64,000 bases of DNA from an uncultured Lachnospiraceae bacterium (GCA_947243855.1 CAMXIK010000005.1:62001-126000), one strand, 5' to 3'; numbered from the stretch's first letter, positions 8,160 to 18,000 are shown. Notes: generated from the letters alone by a model not told the origin. Program-made: numbers and translations.

Positions 8160-9935
8160 CTATCCGTCCCTCTCTTCTTTCCCAAAACAAACGCTGAGCA
8201 AAAACGGCAGCGCCGCAAACACCCCATAGGCATAACGGAACTCATTGTAGACCGGCGACGCCAAGAGCAGACTGCCAATCAGCATCACACAGGGCACAAA
8301 GACAAGCGCCTCCCGCTTTCTGTAAAGCGCGCAGGCAAAAGCCGCAAGCAAAAGCCACGTATTCATGCCGAGACTCCATACTTTGTTATAGCATTTCTGG
8401 AACCATTGCAGGAACGCATCCATGGCAAGCCCGGCATCATAGCTGAAAACCTTCCTCTGCGTTTCTATGCCGAAAGGATTCTCCACCATAAAATAGTCGC
8501 TGTAAAGGATCTGCTCATGGGGAATATGTAAGGCGTAATACCCCGCCGTCTGCCTGATCTGGGCTTCCAGATACAACATGGGATTTCTAAGCCCCACCCG
8601 CAGCCAGAGCTTTGCATACTCCCATTTGTGGTCCGCAATCGCCTGTTGATTACCGTGTTCACGAATATAATTCTTTGTTATATCAAACAGATAGGGGTTG
8701 TAATACTCGTCGATCTGCGCCAGAGGCACTACCGCCTCCAGCATTTCCACTTCCTCAGGCGTAAGGTTCCCGCCTTTTGCATAGGCGCAAAGCAGATGCT
8801 GTGTGGGCATAGTCAGGCTCTCGATGGTGTCCGGCGGCTCCACCTGTAAAAAATGTAGCACAGGCCCCTGCCAGAGCAGGTAGCAAACCAACACTGCCGC
8901 CACCGAAACGCAGCTATTCCGCCGCTTTCCGTAAGCCTGCCTCCTGCGACTCATCTCACCGCTCTGCCCGGCGGTTCCGTCCATCCCTCTGCGCGACAAA
9001 AGCTGCGACAAAATCAGGAAAAAAGCCGTCCCCAGAAAAACGAAAATACCGTTGCTGCGAAGCAGGCACACCAATAATCCCGTCACAAAAAACAGAAGCC
9101 ACCGCCGCCTGTCCGGCTTCTCCTGCCCGTCAACGCCGTTTGAAGATTCAGTCTCATCAGCACAGCTTTTCACCGCATACAAAAAGAGCAAAAACGCCGC
9201 CGTAAACCAAGCGTCTTTCCCCATACAGATGCTGTACATGCCATTAACCGGAAGAAGGGCGTAGAAAAATACCGCCAAGCCAAGCCAAAGTATCCCCGTT
9301 CCCCTGCGGTACAGTAAATACAAGAAAAACCCGAACACCGCCGCCGTAAGCGCCATCTGAAAGAAGGTATAAAGCGCCACCGCCCCGGTATAACTGCCAA
9401 AAAGCCCATATCCCGCTGTCAAAAAAGCTTTGATGATCAACGTATGAAAATAGGGATGGTGGTTGGAACGCGCCGCCAGCCCAAGCGCCTGCTCCATCTG
9501 CCACACCGCATCATTGTTAAACCATGTAGGAAAGTACATGAGATAGTAGGGCAGATAACACAACAGACACAGCAGAAAAAAAAGAAGCCAGACCCGCCAG
9601 CGTCCCGCACGACGCTTTTCCCGCAAAAAGCATTTCCCGAAAAAAGCGCCAAACACCGCCGTCCGTACACCTGCAGGCAGACAAGCCGCCACAAGGGCCG
9701 CGCCGTTTTCCAAAAGAAATCCCAGCGCAAACAAAACGCCATAGCTTATGACCGTCCAAAGCATAAGCCGAAGCATATTTTGCATGTTACTATAGGGCGC
9801 GGATCTCTGCCAATCCCCCAAAACGATGAAAAAAGCGTAACAAAATGCAAAGGGAAGCAAGACCAGAAGCTGATATTTTCCCGGCCGCTTTATTTTCCAG
9901 TCCTTCTCCGCTCTCTTCTCAGACTTCTTTTCCAA
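8160..9935 (-). CDS. Large polytopic membrane protein, DUF6020-like, GT-C-type
   Basis: 591 residues, starting with TTG at 9935 preceded by GGAGG at six bases; no in-frame ATG lies upstream. A basic N-terminus is followed by about eleven hydrophobic segments. The loop FNNDAVWQMEQAL ... NHHPYFHT (about residues 138-165) is the diagnostic block: an Asp followed by a paired histidine-proline, as in DUF6020-type proteins; the protein at 31439 carries a matching block. These look like GT-C glycosyltransferases, with the acidic residue in the first large external loop. Function and sugar are unknown; I infer transfer of a sugar to the glycan at the outer face. Confidence 0.7.
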   Translation of the reverse strand: MEKKSEKRAEKDWKIKRPGKYQLLVLLPFAFCYAFFIVLGDWQRSAPYSNMQNMLRLMLWTVISYGVLFALGFLLENGAALVAACLPAGVRTAVFGAFFGKCFLREKRRAGRWRVWLLFFLLCLLCYLPYYLMYFPTWFNNDAVWQMEQALGLAARSNHHPYFHTLIIKAFLTAGYGLFGSYTGAVALYTFFQMALTAAVFGFFLYLLYRRGTGILWLGLAVFFYALLPVNGMYSICMGKDAWFTAAFLLFLYAVKSCADETESSNGVDGQEKPDRRRWLLFFVTGLLVCLLRSNGIFVFLGTAFFLILSQLLSRRGMDGTAGQSGEMSRRRQAYGKRRNSCVSVAAVLVCYLLWQGPVLHFLQVEPPDTIESLTMPTQHLLCAYAKGGNLTPEEVEMLEAVVPLAQIDEYYNPYLFDITKNYIREHGNQQAIADHKWEYAKLWLRVGLRNPMLYLEAQIRQTAGYYALHIPHEQILYSDYFMVENPFGIETQRKVFSYDAGLAMDAFLQWFQKCYNKVWSLGMNTWLLLAAFACALYRKREALVFVPCVMLIGSLLLASPVYNEFRYAYGVFAALPFLLSVCFGKEERDG

Positions 9936-9998
9936 TCTGCTCCTCCATACTCTGTCCGCACCCCAACGCGGCGGTCTGTCTTCCGTATTTCCACTTCG

Positions 9999-11120
9999 TC
10001 ATTTCCCATGTTTTTTCCGGTATGCCGCGCACACCTCTTCTATATAACCGCGCCACTGTTCATAGACCGCCTCGTCGTTGGCTTTCTTAGCAATCTTTCG
10101 CGCATTCCTTCCAAGCTGCTCGGCCAGCGCCGGGTCTTCGATCAGGCGGTTGATCCCTTCCTCCATGGCTTTCTGGTTCTTTATGGGAATCAGCAGGCCG
10201 TCCACCTCGTTCGTCATAATCGTGCGGGGGCCGCCGCAGGGGCAGTCCGTAGCCACAATGGGCAGTCCCAGCGCCATAGCCTCCATCAGCGCGTTGGGCA
10301 GTCCCTCCCAATCAGAGCTGAACGCAAAGAGAGCCGCATCCGCAAGCTGTTTTTCCAGACTGTCGCTGGCACCCATCAGATGTACATAGGATTCCGCGTG
10401 CAGCTCCTCGATGGTCTTCTCCAAAAGCTCTTTCGTACCGTCCTGCGTATCTCTTCCGTATATTTTCAAATCATAATCGGGATGTTTCTTATGCACCTCA
10501 TGAAAGGCGCGAATCAGCATCACTTGATTTTTAAAGTCCACCAGCCGTCCCGACTGCACCACCGTCTTCGTCCGCTTCTCTGGCTCCGGCACGCCGATGT
10601 ACTTGGGATTCAGGGGATTTAAAATAATACGGGAATTTTTTTGCAGCCTCGGCGCAAAAAACTCCCTCGCCCCTTGCGTCTGAAACACACAGCCGTCAGC
10701 CCGTGGAAACAAAAAGGGAATCTGCACCTTGTCAAAAGGTCTGTCATAATGTCCCACCGGGTCTGTCCGGATGGAAATAATCACCGGAATCTTAATAAAA
10801 AAGGCCGCCGTCAGTCCGCGGTAGAGCGCTTTTCTCGCAAAGGGAATCAGGATATCGGGTTTCTCCTCTTTCAAAAACTGTTTCAGATAACGAATGCGCA
10901 AAAGAAACTGCACAATACGGGGCTTCTTTTCGTCACCCTCCCGCAGTCCCACATGCACGCGCCGCACCCTCTCATCTATCCAAAATTCATCCTCGCCCTG
11001 CCACTCCGTAGCCACAAGCACCTCGTAGCCGTTCTGCACAAAGCGGTTGGAAAGATTGGACACTACCCGCTCTGCCCCGCCCTGCTCCAAACAGTTTAAA
11101 TGAAATGCAATTTTAGTCAT
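9999..11120 (-). CDS. Glycosyltransferase family 4
   Basis: 373 residues from ATG 11120 (MTKIAFHLN). The frame is open further upstream, but that part would overlap the preceding gene by over 200 bases and has no fold-like content, so it is rejected. GT-B fold: N-terminal GGAERV glycine loop, then a C-terminal nucleotide-sugar domain with SGRLVDFKNQ and the E-x7-E block FSSDWEGLPNALMEAMALGLP. It should be a retaining transferase of the repeat-unit assembly line at the inner membrane face. ATG overlaps the upstream stop in ATGACTAA, so the two are translationally coupled. It is the first of three consecutive GT4 genes seen from the left. Confidence 0.88.
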   Translation of the reverse strand: MTKIAFHLNCLEQGGAERVVSNLSNRFVQNGYEVLVATEWQGEDEFWIDERVRRVHVGLREGDEKKPRIVQFLLRIRYLKQFLKEEKPDILIPFARKALYRGLTAAFFIKIPVIISIRTDPVGHYDRPFDKVQIPFLFPRADGCVFQTQGAREFFAPRLQKNSRIILNPLNPKYIGVPEPEKRTKTVVQSGRLVDFKNQVMLIRAFHEVHKKHPDYDLKIYGRDTQDGTKELLEKTIEELHAESYVHLMGASDSLEKQLADAALFAFSSDWEGLPNALMEAMALGLPIVATDCPCGGPRTIMTNEVDGLLIPIKNQKAMEEGINRLIEDPALAEQLGRNARKIAKKANDEAVYEQWRGYIEEVCAAYRKKHGK

Positions 11121-12231
11121 TCGCCCACTCCCTGATCTTCCGAATATATGCTTCCTTAGAGAAAACGCCTGCCCGCTCCACCGAAAGTCTGCTGTAACGC
11201 GCCATTTCCTCCTCATTCTCCATAAGCTCGACCACCCGCTTTGCCGTGCACCGCTCTTCCTCTTCGATATGGGAGGCGTCCAGATCAGGCTCTTTTCCCA
11301 TATTCGGCACCAAAACCCCGTATTTGCCATCAAAAATCTCCGCTGGCCCCGTCATACAGTCCGTGGCCACCGCCACAAGCCCCAATGCCATGGCCTCTAC
11401 CAAGGCATTTGGAAATCCTTCCCAGTAAGAAGTAAGCAGATATAGAGACCCTTTTTTCAGATAGGGGTAAGGATTTTTTTGGAGTCCCGCAAAGCACACC
11501 GCCTCCGCAATTCCCAGATCGGCCGCCAACTTTCGGTAAGGCGTAAACTCCCCTTTTCCGATGATCAAAAGCTTCGTGTCTGGAAGAGCTTCATGCACCA
11601 GTGAAAAAATCTTAAGCAGATGCCAAAAACCCTTAACTACATCCTCCCGCCCCATGGAAACGATAATCCGCCCGTCTTCCCAAGGAAGATCGGCTTCCAG
11701 CGCCTCCGCTTTTGCCTGAATCTGCGGAATATCAAAGAATCCCGTTAAAGTGTAAGCACAGCCGCACGCATATTTTTCTTCGATCATACCGCGAAGCGTC
11801 TCCGAACAGCACAAAAGTCTGTCCGCCCTCTTACAAAAAAGCCCCAGCCACGAGCTGTCCATATCCATATAGCTCATAACGCCAAGCCAGCATTTCGGGC
11901 CTTTTTTTGCAAAAAGCCGTCCCGCAAAAATATTGGCCAGATTGGCCGTCGGGCCAAAACTATAGGCAATATCAATCTGTTCCCGCTTTTTCAGCCTGTT
12001 AAGCCGAAATCCCCGTCGAAATACATTGAGGATTTTAGCAAGCTTTCCGGGACGGCTTGGCAGTCCCAGATCCCTTACCGGAACCCCCTCCACGTCGAAA
12101 TCAATATTTGTGGAATCAAAAATTGCAATCTGTACTTCAAAATACGGTTTTAAAATAACAGCCGTCATTGCGCAGACCTTCTCCGATCCGCCTTGATGCA
12201 GGGACGGTACGATTAACAACAGTTTTTTCAT
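11113..12231 (-). CDS. Glycosyltransferase family 4
   Basis: 372 residues. N-terminal PSLHQGGSEKV glycine loop; C-terminal domain with SMGREDVVKGFWHL and the E-x7-E block SYWEGFPNALVEAMALGL. It is similar in plan to the neighbouring GT4 at 9999, so the two may be old duplicates with changed specificity. It probably adds one sugar of the lipid-linked repeat unit; donor and acceptor cannot be deduced. It overlaps both neighbours by a few bases (4 with the upstream gene, 8 with the downstream one). Confidence 0.88.
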   Translation of the reverse strand: MKKLLLIVPSLHQGGSEKVCAMTAVILKPYFEVQIAIFDSTNIDFDVEGVPVRDLGLPSRPGKLAKILNVFRRGFRLNRLKKREQIDIAYSFGPTANLANIFAGRLFAKKGPKCWLGVMSYMDMDSSWLGLFCKRADRLLCCSETLRGMIEEKYACGCAYTLTGFFDIPQIQAKAEALEADLPWEDGRIIVSMGREDVVKGFWHLLKIFSLVHEALPDTKLLIIGKGEFTPYRKLAADLGIAEAVCFAGLQKNPYPYLKKGSLYLLTSYWEGFPNALVEAMALGLVAVATDCMTGPAEIFDGKYGVLVPNMGKEPDLDASHIEEEERCTAKRVVELMENEEEMARYSRLSVERAGVFSKEAYIRKIREWAND

Positions 12232-13361
12232 AAGCCCGAGCTGTCCCCTTTCCGATAGAAAAGACTGTAGCCGCCAGCCTGCGTGTACACGTTAAATCCA
12301 GCCGCCGTCAATTCATGGGAAGTATCTCTGCGCTCATAATCAGCCCGCGCTAAAATCTCTTCCGCCCACTTCTGCGCCGGCTGCTCTATACTCAGATAGG
12401 TCACAAGATCCGTAGCCTTCGCCTCCCTTGTGACAGTGTCCGACACAAAGCACTTAAGGCCCGCTGCCTGCGCTTCCACAAGCACGCCCGGCAGCCCCTC
12501 GAAAAAAGAAGGCAGAAGGAACAGATCCATAGCCTGATAATACCGCTCTGTGTCCTTGCAATTTCCCATAAACCGAACCTTATCGCCAATCCCCATCTGT
12601 TTACACCGCTCTTCCATGGCGATCCTGTCCTCGCCCTCCCCTAATAAAAGCAGGACGGCGTCAGGTCTCTTTTCACAAACTGCCGCAAAAACGTCTATCA
12701 AATAAGGGTGATTTTTCTGATACTCAAAACGTCCCACATGTCCAAGTACCAGTTTCCCGGAAATACCAAGCTGTTCCCTCGCCGTCTCCCTGAATTTTTC
12801 ATCGTAGGTGAACCGTCTCACATCAATGGCGTTATGGATGATTTTAACCCTTCCCGCGTTCACCACGTCTCTTCCAAACACATCCTGTCCCGCAAGAGTA
12901 GAGCAGGCAAAACAAAAATCCGCCTTTTCACACAATCCCCGCCTAAAAAAACGGGTAGCGGCCCCCTTTGGCCCCTTCACCACGCCCGCATTTCTGGCGT
13001 GCGCCACTGTGATCGGCGCCCCGGCTTTCTTGGCAATAGGAAGATAAATGCCCGCCGTGCTTGTCATATGCCCGTGTACCACCCGAAACTCCCTGTGCTT
13101 GGCAAAAAATTTCCGAACCGCTCTTCTATAAAAAAAATAGTTATATACCTTAAATTTTGGGAGCACATAAATATGCCCGCCCAAGGACAAAATCTCTTCA
13201 TCATAAAACTGCGGTTTCCTGACGCGTTCGTCCGAATGTACCAAAAAATCAAACTGAATTTCGTCACGGTTCATCTGTCTGTAGAGATCCATAATGCGGC
13301 TTTCCGCGCCGCCAAGGCCAACTCCTCCCAGCACATGCAGTACGCGTATCGCATTTTTCAT
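12228..13361 (-). CDS. Glycosyltransferase family 4
   Basis: 377 residues. N-terminal GGVGLGGAESRIMDLYR loop, C-terminal LGHVGRFEYQKNHPYLIDVF donor-domain motif and FFEGLPGVLVEAQAAGL as the E-x7-E block. The overall pattern is that of EpsF/CapM-like enzymes of Gram-positive exopolysaccharide loci, which work on lipid-linked intermediates at the cytoplasmic face. It overlaps the formyltransferase-like gene upstream by 4 bases (ATGA), so they are translationally coupled; the formylated sugar may be its donor, but this is inference only. Confidence 0.88.
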   Translation of the reverse strand: MKNAIRVLHVLGGVGLGGAESRIMDLYRQMNRDEIQFDFLVHSDERVRKPQFYDEEILSLGGHIYVLPKFKVYNYFFYRRAVRKFFAKHREFRVVHGHMTSTAGIYLPIAKKAGAPITVAHARNAGVVKGPKGAATRFFRRGLCEKADFCFACSTLAGQDVFGRDVVNAGRVKIIHNAIDVRRFTYDEKFRETAREQLGISGKLVLGHVGRFEYQKNHPYLIDVFAAVCEKRPDAVLLLLGEGEDRIAMEERCKQMGIGDKVRFMGNCKDTERYYQAMDLFLLPSFFEGLPGVLVEAQAAGLKCFVSDTVTREAKATDLVTYLSIEQPAQKWAEEILARADYERRDTSHELTAAGFNVYTQAGGYSLFYRKGDSSGL

Positions 13362-14278
13362 ATCAGCACATCCCCCGCCTTCAGCACAAGGCCGCTCTCA
13401 TACCGATCGATCAAAAGAGAACCGTCCACGGTACGTACCACCGGCTTGCCATCAAAAACATCTATCACTTCACCCGGCGCATACGCCGAAAAATCAATCA
13501 TTTCGTCAAAGGGATGGGCTTCCCAGATGCGCACCTCTTCCTCCCCGCAAAGCGCAAAGGCTCCCGGAAAAGGCGCTGCCACCCCGCGGATCAAATTATA
13601 AATATCACGTGTTCTTTTATGGAAATCAACCTTGCCGTCCGCCGCCGTGCGCTTCTCATACCACGAATCAAAGTCCTTGGATTCCGTTTTGATCTCGATA
13701 TGACCGCTTTCATAGGCGGCAAGAAGCTTGCGGATTAAACGCTTGGAGCAAATCATGTTTTTATACTGGGCCGTGCGGATATCGTCGTGGGGCGTAATCG
13801 AGAACATTTCCGTGGCAAACACATTGGGACTGTCCGCCTTTTCGTCATAGCGGAACAGATTCAGGTTAAAGCGGGTGTCCCCAAGGATAACCGACCAGTT
13901 TAACGGGGAACGTCCTCTGCCAAAGGGCAGGTAGCCGCTGTTTCCATGAAACCCATAAATACCATGTTGAAAACGGTCCAGAACGGATTTTGGAATCAGT
14001 CTCTGCCACCCCATGGATATGCCGATATCAAACTCGTTTTCTTCCATGAATTTCTGCGTTTTTTCATCCGTCAAAAAATAGCTGTCCGCCTCGTGCACGG
14101 GAATCCCGTATTTCTCCGTTAAAACAGACAGGCCCTTATAGCCGGAAACCTGATTTTTCTTCGTTACCTCCGGGCTGATCGTAATCACCAGATCCACGGG
14201 ACAGATCTCCTTCTGGATAAAATTCACTATGTTTTCGGAAGTATCTTTCACGCCGAACACGACAACTTTGTATTTCAT
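13358..14278 (-). CDS. Sugar formyltransferase-like protein with altered catalytic motif
   Basis: 306 residues. N-terminal formyltransferase fold (about 1-190) and a C-terminal OB-like Fmt-type domain (about 215-306, with GVAAPFPGAF). The loop GFHGNSGYLPFGRGRSPLNW keeps His111, and Asp149 is in EKADSPNV. The Asn normally two residues before the His is Gly109, while an Asn sits at 113. It therefore belongs to the family but may be a divergent subgroup. Nucleotide-4-amino sugars are the likely substrate, since the locus encodes two sugar 4-aminotransferases of the PglE and WecE types. It stands between the UDP-HexNAc 4-epimerase and the GT4 genes. Confidence 0.72.
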   Translation of the reverse strand: MKYKVVVFGVKDTSENIVNFIQKEICPVDLVITISPEVTKKNQVSGYKGLSVLTEKYGIPVHEADSYFLTDEKTQKFMEENEFDIGISMGWQRLIPKSVLDRFQHGIYGFHGNSGYLPFGRGRSPLNWSVILGDTRFNLNLFRYDEKADSPNVFATEMFSITPHDDIRTAQYKNMICSKRLIRKLLAAYESGHIEIKTESKDFDSWYEKRTAADGKVDFHKRTRDIYNLIRGVAAPFPGAFALCGEEEVRIWEAHPFDEMIDFSAYAPGEVIDVFDGKPVVRTVDGSLLIDRYESGLVLKAGDVLI

Positions 14279-14332
14279 GCCATTTATCCCTTCTTTACTT
14301 AGCTAACTTGCCCAAACATTGCGAAGCGCCTC

Positions 14333-15310
14333 TTACTTCAAATATTCCCGATACCAATCGATGGCAAGCGTAATCCCCTTCTCGAAATCATAAGAAGGAT
14401 CGTATCCCAAAAGTTTCCTCGCCTTGCTGATATCCGCATTGGAATCGCGCACATCGCCCTTTCTCGGCGGCCCGAAATGAGGCTCCACATCCACGCCAAG
14501 CGCCCGGCAAAGCTGGTGATACATATCGATCAGGTAAAGTCTTCCGCCCGCGCCGATGTTAAAAGCTTCCCCCGCCGCTCCGCTGTCCGCCTTGCAGGCA
14601 CGCAGATTCGCCTCGATCACATTATCAATGTAAGTAAAGTCTCTGGACTGCTGTCCATCCCCATTGATGGTGGGCGTTTCCCCGTGTAAAAGCTGTTTGA
14701 TAAACTTCGGAATCACCGCCGCATACATTCCGTCCGGGTCCTGTCTTCGTCCGAACACATTAAAATACCGGAGGCCGTAAGTATCAAGGCCGTACAGTTC
14801 TTTATAAAGCCGCCCGTACTCCTCATCCGTCTTCTTGGTCAGCGCATAGGGAGAGATCACCTTTCCCTCCTGTCCTTCCCTCTTGGGAAGTTCCGTGGAA
14901 TCCCCGTAAACAGAGGAACTGGAAGCATAGACAAACTTTTTCACACCAGACTGTCTGGCCGCTTCCATCATGTTTAACGTTCCCCGGATATTGACTTCCT
15001 CATAGAGAAGCGGCATCTCAATGCTTCTGGGAACACTTCCCCAAGCCGCCTGATTGAGCACATATTCCGCCCCCTCAGCCGCTTTCTTACAGGTATCCAG
15101 ATCCCGGATATCCCCCTTGATAAAGGTAAATTCTTCTTTCTCCAAAAACGGCTCAATATTCTCATACTTACCAGTAGACAAATCGTCCAGACAACGCACC
15201 GTACACCCCTTGGCAAGCAGAGCCTCGCACAAATTCGAGCCAATGAAACCCGCGCCGCCCGTCACGAGAAATACCGTTCCTTTTTCAAATGTAATGTCCT
15301 GATAACTCAT
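14333..15310 (-). CDS. UDP-N-acetylhexosamine 4-epimerase, WbpP/TviC-like SDR
   Basis: 325 residues, extended SDR. NAD site GGAGFIG at 18-24; catalytic SSSSVYG near 130-136 and the Tyr155/Lys159 pair in YALTK. The RYFNVFGRRQDPDG and C-terminal patterns match WbpP/TviC enzymes, which interconvert UDP-GlcNAc and UDP-GalNAc (or their uronic acids). A TviB/WbpA-type 6-dehydrogenase lies two genes upstream, and the pair is the known route to UDP-GalNAcA, as in Vi antigen. I infer the glycan contains GalNAcA. A 54-base gap separates it from the formyltransferase-like gene. Confidence 0.87.
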   Translation of the reverse strand: MSYQDITFEKGTVFLVTGGAGFIGSNLCEALLAKGCTVRCLDDLSTGKYENIEPFLEKEEFTFIKGDIRDLDTCKKAAEGAEYVLNQAAWGSVPRSIEMPLLYEEVNIRGTLNMMEAARQSGVKKFVYASSSSVYGDSTELPKREGQEGKVISPYALTKKTDEEYGRLYKELYGLDTYGLRYFNVFGRRQDPDGMYAAVIPKFIKQLLHGETPTINGDGQQSRDFTYIDNVIEANLRACKADSGAAGEAFNIGAGGRLYLIDMYHQLCRALGVDVEPHFGPPRKGDVRDSNADISKARKLLGYDPSYDFEKGITLAIDWYREYLK

Positions 15311-15349
15311 TTTTTCCTCCTTTTCAACGATTAAAAAATCAATGCATCA

Positions 15350-16696
15350 TCATGATTTTTTAATCGCTTCCCGAACCAACAGATAAAACGCGATATAAAA
15401 CGGCGCAAACCCATAGATCATATAGCGGGACAGGCACATAATCGTAATCGACGTCGCGCAGACGTTAGCCGCAATAAACAGCAGCGCCGTCCCCATAACG
15501 ATTGCCGCAGAATATCTCTTCTTTACAAACACCTGTAGGAGCGCAAGCCCCGCCGCCAGCACATACAGCACAAAAGCAGCCGGATTCACCAACGGATGCA
15601 CCACCGCAATGCTCCGGACAAACCCGTTGCGGCACAGAAGAAGATAATCATAAAGCCACTGTCCCAAACAGGCAGGCAAGAGCCTTTTTATCATTTTCCC
15701 CGCCATCTCGTCGGACATACTGCTTTGTTCGTAATAATCCACCTCTCCCAGACCGAAATAATAGGCCGACAAATCCGCTTCCAAAATCTGGAACTTAAGA
15801 ATGTCATGGTTGTCCTCCAAATAGGCCGCCCGCTCGTCAAAAGCGTCCCCAGCGAATTTGTAATTCAATCCCCTCTCCTGCGCTTCCCTATAAAACCGGT
15901 CAAAAAAAGCCTGTTCCAGATCCCCTTCCTCAAAAACCTCCCGATCCTCCTCGTCGCAGGCATACATCACATTGGTCAGGGTATTGACCTGTCCGTAAGT
16001 ATTGCCCATAAAATAGCCGGTGACACCGTAATTATACACATGCACCGTCAGATCCCGCAGAAGGAACACAAGGATCACCGCCGATCCGCATATGAATAAC
16101 ATCCGATATTTTTTATGCAGTAAAACCCGGATTCCCAACAAGATGGCCCACATCAGTATCGTGGTCATCATCTGGCCTCTGGTCATGGACAGAAGATACG
16201 AAAAAACAAGCGCAAATACGGCGTCCCGCCCCCTGCCCTCAAATAGCATCCGCAGAAGGAAATACAGGTAAAAGGTAAATAACGGAATGCACAATGCCTC
16301 GCTCATCACCGAATTTTCCAAAAAAATATGCAGCGCAGACACATACCGCGTGATCAGGTGGGGCGCTAACTGGATTCCCACCACCAGAAGCTCTTCCCAC
16401 AGCTTAAGACCAAACCTCCTTGTCAGCCACTCCGTAAGCACGGCAATCCCCAGAGCCGTTAAAATTCCCTGCCCCGCCATCGCAGGCACAAGGTTATCCG
16501 GCCCGAAAAACAAGCGGAAAAACGCCAGATAAAGGGGATAAAGCGGCTCCCTGTGAATGTGCATCGTAATATACTGTTCGGAATCATGATAGACGCCGAC
16601 GCCGCCGACTGCAAGCAGTCCCAAAAAAAAGGCAAGAAGCCCTGCGAAAAGACACAGAGCCCTCTTTTTGTCTCTATTCAATCCTACAATCTCCAA
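15350..16696 (-). CDS. Polytopic membrane glycosyltransferase-like protein (GT-C/GT39-like)
   Basis: 448 residues, about ten hydrophobic segments. The first external loop holds HDSEQYITMHIHREPLYPL (about 37-55), an acidic residue followed by His-Arg and Glu-Pro, close to the DE...HPP layout of ArnT/GT39 enzymes. A large soluble loop (about residues 230-320, acidic) follows. GT39-type enzymes use polyprenyl-phosphate sugars outside the membrane. It overlaps the dehydrogenase gene upstream by 13 bases, so the two are coupled. The polyprenyl-phosphate donor could come from the GT2 at 33105. Confidence 0.68.
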   Translation of the reverse strand: MEIVGLNRDKKRALCLFAGLLAFFLGLLAVGGVGVYHDSEQYITMHIHREPLYPLYLAFFRLFFGPDNLVPAMAGQGILTALGIAVLTEWLTRRFGLKLWEELLVVGIQLAPHLITRYVSALHIFLENSVMSEALCIPLFTFYLYFLLRMLFEGRGRDAVFALVFSYLLSMTRGQMMTTILMWAILLGIRVLLHKKYRMLFICGSAVILVFLLRDLTVHVYNYGVTGYFMGNTYGQVNTLTNVMYACDEEDREVFEEGDLEQAFFDRFYREAQERGLNYKFAGDAFDERAAYLEDNHDILKFQILEADLSAYYFGLGEVDYYEQSSMSDEMAGKMIKRLLPACLGQWLYDYLLLCRNGFVRSIAVVHPLVNPAAFVLYVLAAGLALLQVFVKKRYSAAIVMGTALLFIAANVCATSITIMCLSRYMIYGFAPFYIAFYLLVREAIKKS

Positions 16697-18000
16697 TACA
16701 GATAATCCTCTGTCAGATACTCTTTGCGGTTCAAGATCCCCTTTAGATCCATCAGCACCTTTCTCTTGTGCTTCGGGTTATAAAAGGAAGAGATCTTCTC
16801 CCGGTTAAGGCTTAAGAACTGTTCGTGAGCCACCGCCACAATCACGGCGTCCACTTCCCTAATATCATCCATGGTCTGGAAGGTAATCCCGTAAAGCCGC
16901 TCCGCCTCAGAAGCATCGGCCGCAGGGTCAACCACAATGGGGACAATTCCATATTCCCCAAGCTCCCGGTAAATGTCTATTACCTTCGTATTTCTGGTAT
17001 CCGGACAATTTTCTTTAAAAGTAAAGCCCAAAATCGCCACCTTTGCATGTTTAACGGGAATATTTGCCCGAATCAAGTCCTTTACCAGACTCTCCGCCAC
17101 ATACTTGCCCATATCGTCGTTGATCCGTCTGCCAGAAAGAATGATCTGGGAATGATACCCCAGCTCCTCCGCCTTATAGGTCAGATAATAAGGATCTACG
17201 CCGATACAGTGTCCGCCCACCAATCCCGGCATAAAAGGCAGGAAATTCCACTTCGTTCCGGCCGCCTCCAGCACGGATTTCGTGTCAATCCCCATTTTAT
17301 GGAAAATAATAGAAAGTTCATTCATGAACGCAATATTGATATCTCTCTGGCTGTTCTCAATCACCTTGGCCGCCTCCGCCACCTTGATGGACTCCGCCCG
17401 ATGAACTCCGGCCTCCACCACCAGCTCATAGACCTTGGCTACCGTATCGAGGGTTTCCTCGTCCATGCCCGATACAATTTTCGTGATCGTTTCCAGTCTA
17501 TGTACCTTATCGCCTGGATTGATGCGTTCGGGAGAGTACCCGATTTTAAAGTCCACGCCACAAGTTAAGCCGGATTCTTTCTCTAAAATCGGCACGCAGA
17601 TGTCCTCGGTCACGCCGGGATATACCGTAGATTCAAACACTACCACGGAACCCTTCGTCAGATTCTGCCCAAGGATACGGCTCGCTCCCTCCACCGGGGA
17701 AAGATCAGGCGTATGGTCGTCATTGACTGGCGTCGGCACCGCCACAATATGGAACTTCGCCTCCTTCAGCTTTGCGGGGTCAGCGGTAAACTCCACTTTC
17801 GTGTTCTTAACTACCTCGCCGCCCACCTCGTTTGTGGGGTCGATTCCACTCTTGTAAAGGCCGATCTTTTCCTCGTTTAAGTCAAACCCAACCACTTTAA
17901 TCTTTCTCGCAAAAGCCACCGCAATCGGCATACCCACATAGCCGAGTCCGATTAATGAAAGTTTTTCCTCGCCGCTCACCAGTTTTTCGTATAAATCCAT
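16684..18000 (-). CDS. UDP-N-acetylhexosamine 6-dehydrogenase (TviB/WbpA-like)
   Basis: 438 residues, full length for the UDP-sugar dehydrogenase family. N-terminal NAD site GLGYVGMP at 18-25, the central dimer domain with ESTVYPGVTE, and catalytic Cys265 in GGHCIGVDPYYL. The TPVNDDHTPDL and AAGTKWNFLPF blocks are characteristic of the TviB/VipA/WbpA subgroup acting on UDP-GlcNAc or UDP-GalNAc rather than UDP-glucose. It oxidises C6 to the uronic acid using two NAD+. With the 4-epimerase at 14333 it gives UDP-GalNAcA. Confidence 0.9.
   Translation of the reverse strand: MDLYEKLVSGEEKLSLIGLGYVGMPIAVAFARKIKVVGFDLNEEKIGLYKSGIDPTNEVGGEVVKNTKVEFTADPAKLKEAKFHIVAVPTPVNDDHTPDLSPVEGASRILGQNLTKGSVVVFESTVYPGVTEDICVPILEKESGLTCGVDFKIGYSPERINPGDKVHRLETITKIVSGMDEETLDTVAKVYELVVEAGVHRAESIKVAEAAKVIENSQRDINIAFMNELSIIFHKMGIDTKSVLEAAGTKWNFLPFMPGLVGGHCIGVDPYYLTYKAEELGYHSQIILSGRRINDDMGKYVAESLVKDLIRANIPVKHAKVAILGFTFKENCPDTRNTKVIDIYRELGEYGIVPIVVDPAADASEAERLYGITFQTMDDIREVDAVIVAVAHEQFLSLNREKISSFYNPKHKRKVLMDLKGILNRKEYLTEDYLYWRL

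Noticed and set aside
11121..11333. N-terminal extension of the GT4 gene at 9999
   Set aside because: It would overlap the previous GT4 gene by over 200 bases and has no GT sequence; ATG 11120 gives the normal N-terminus.
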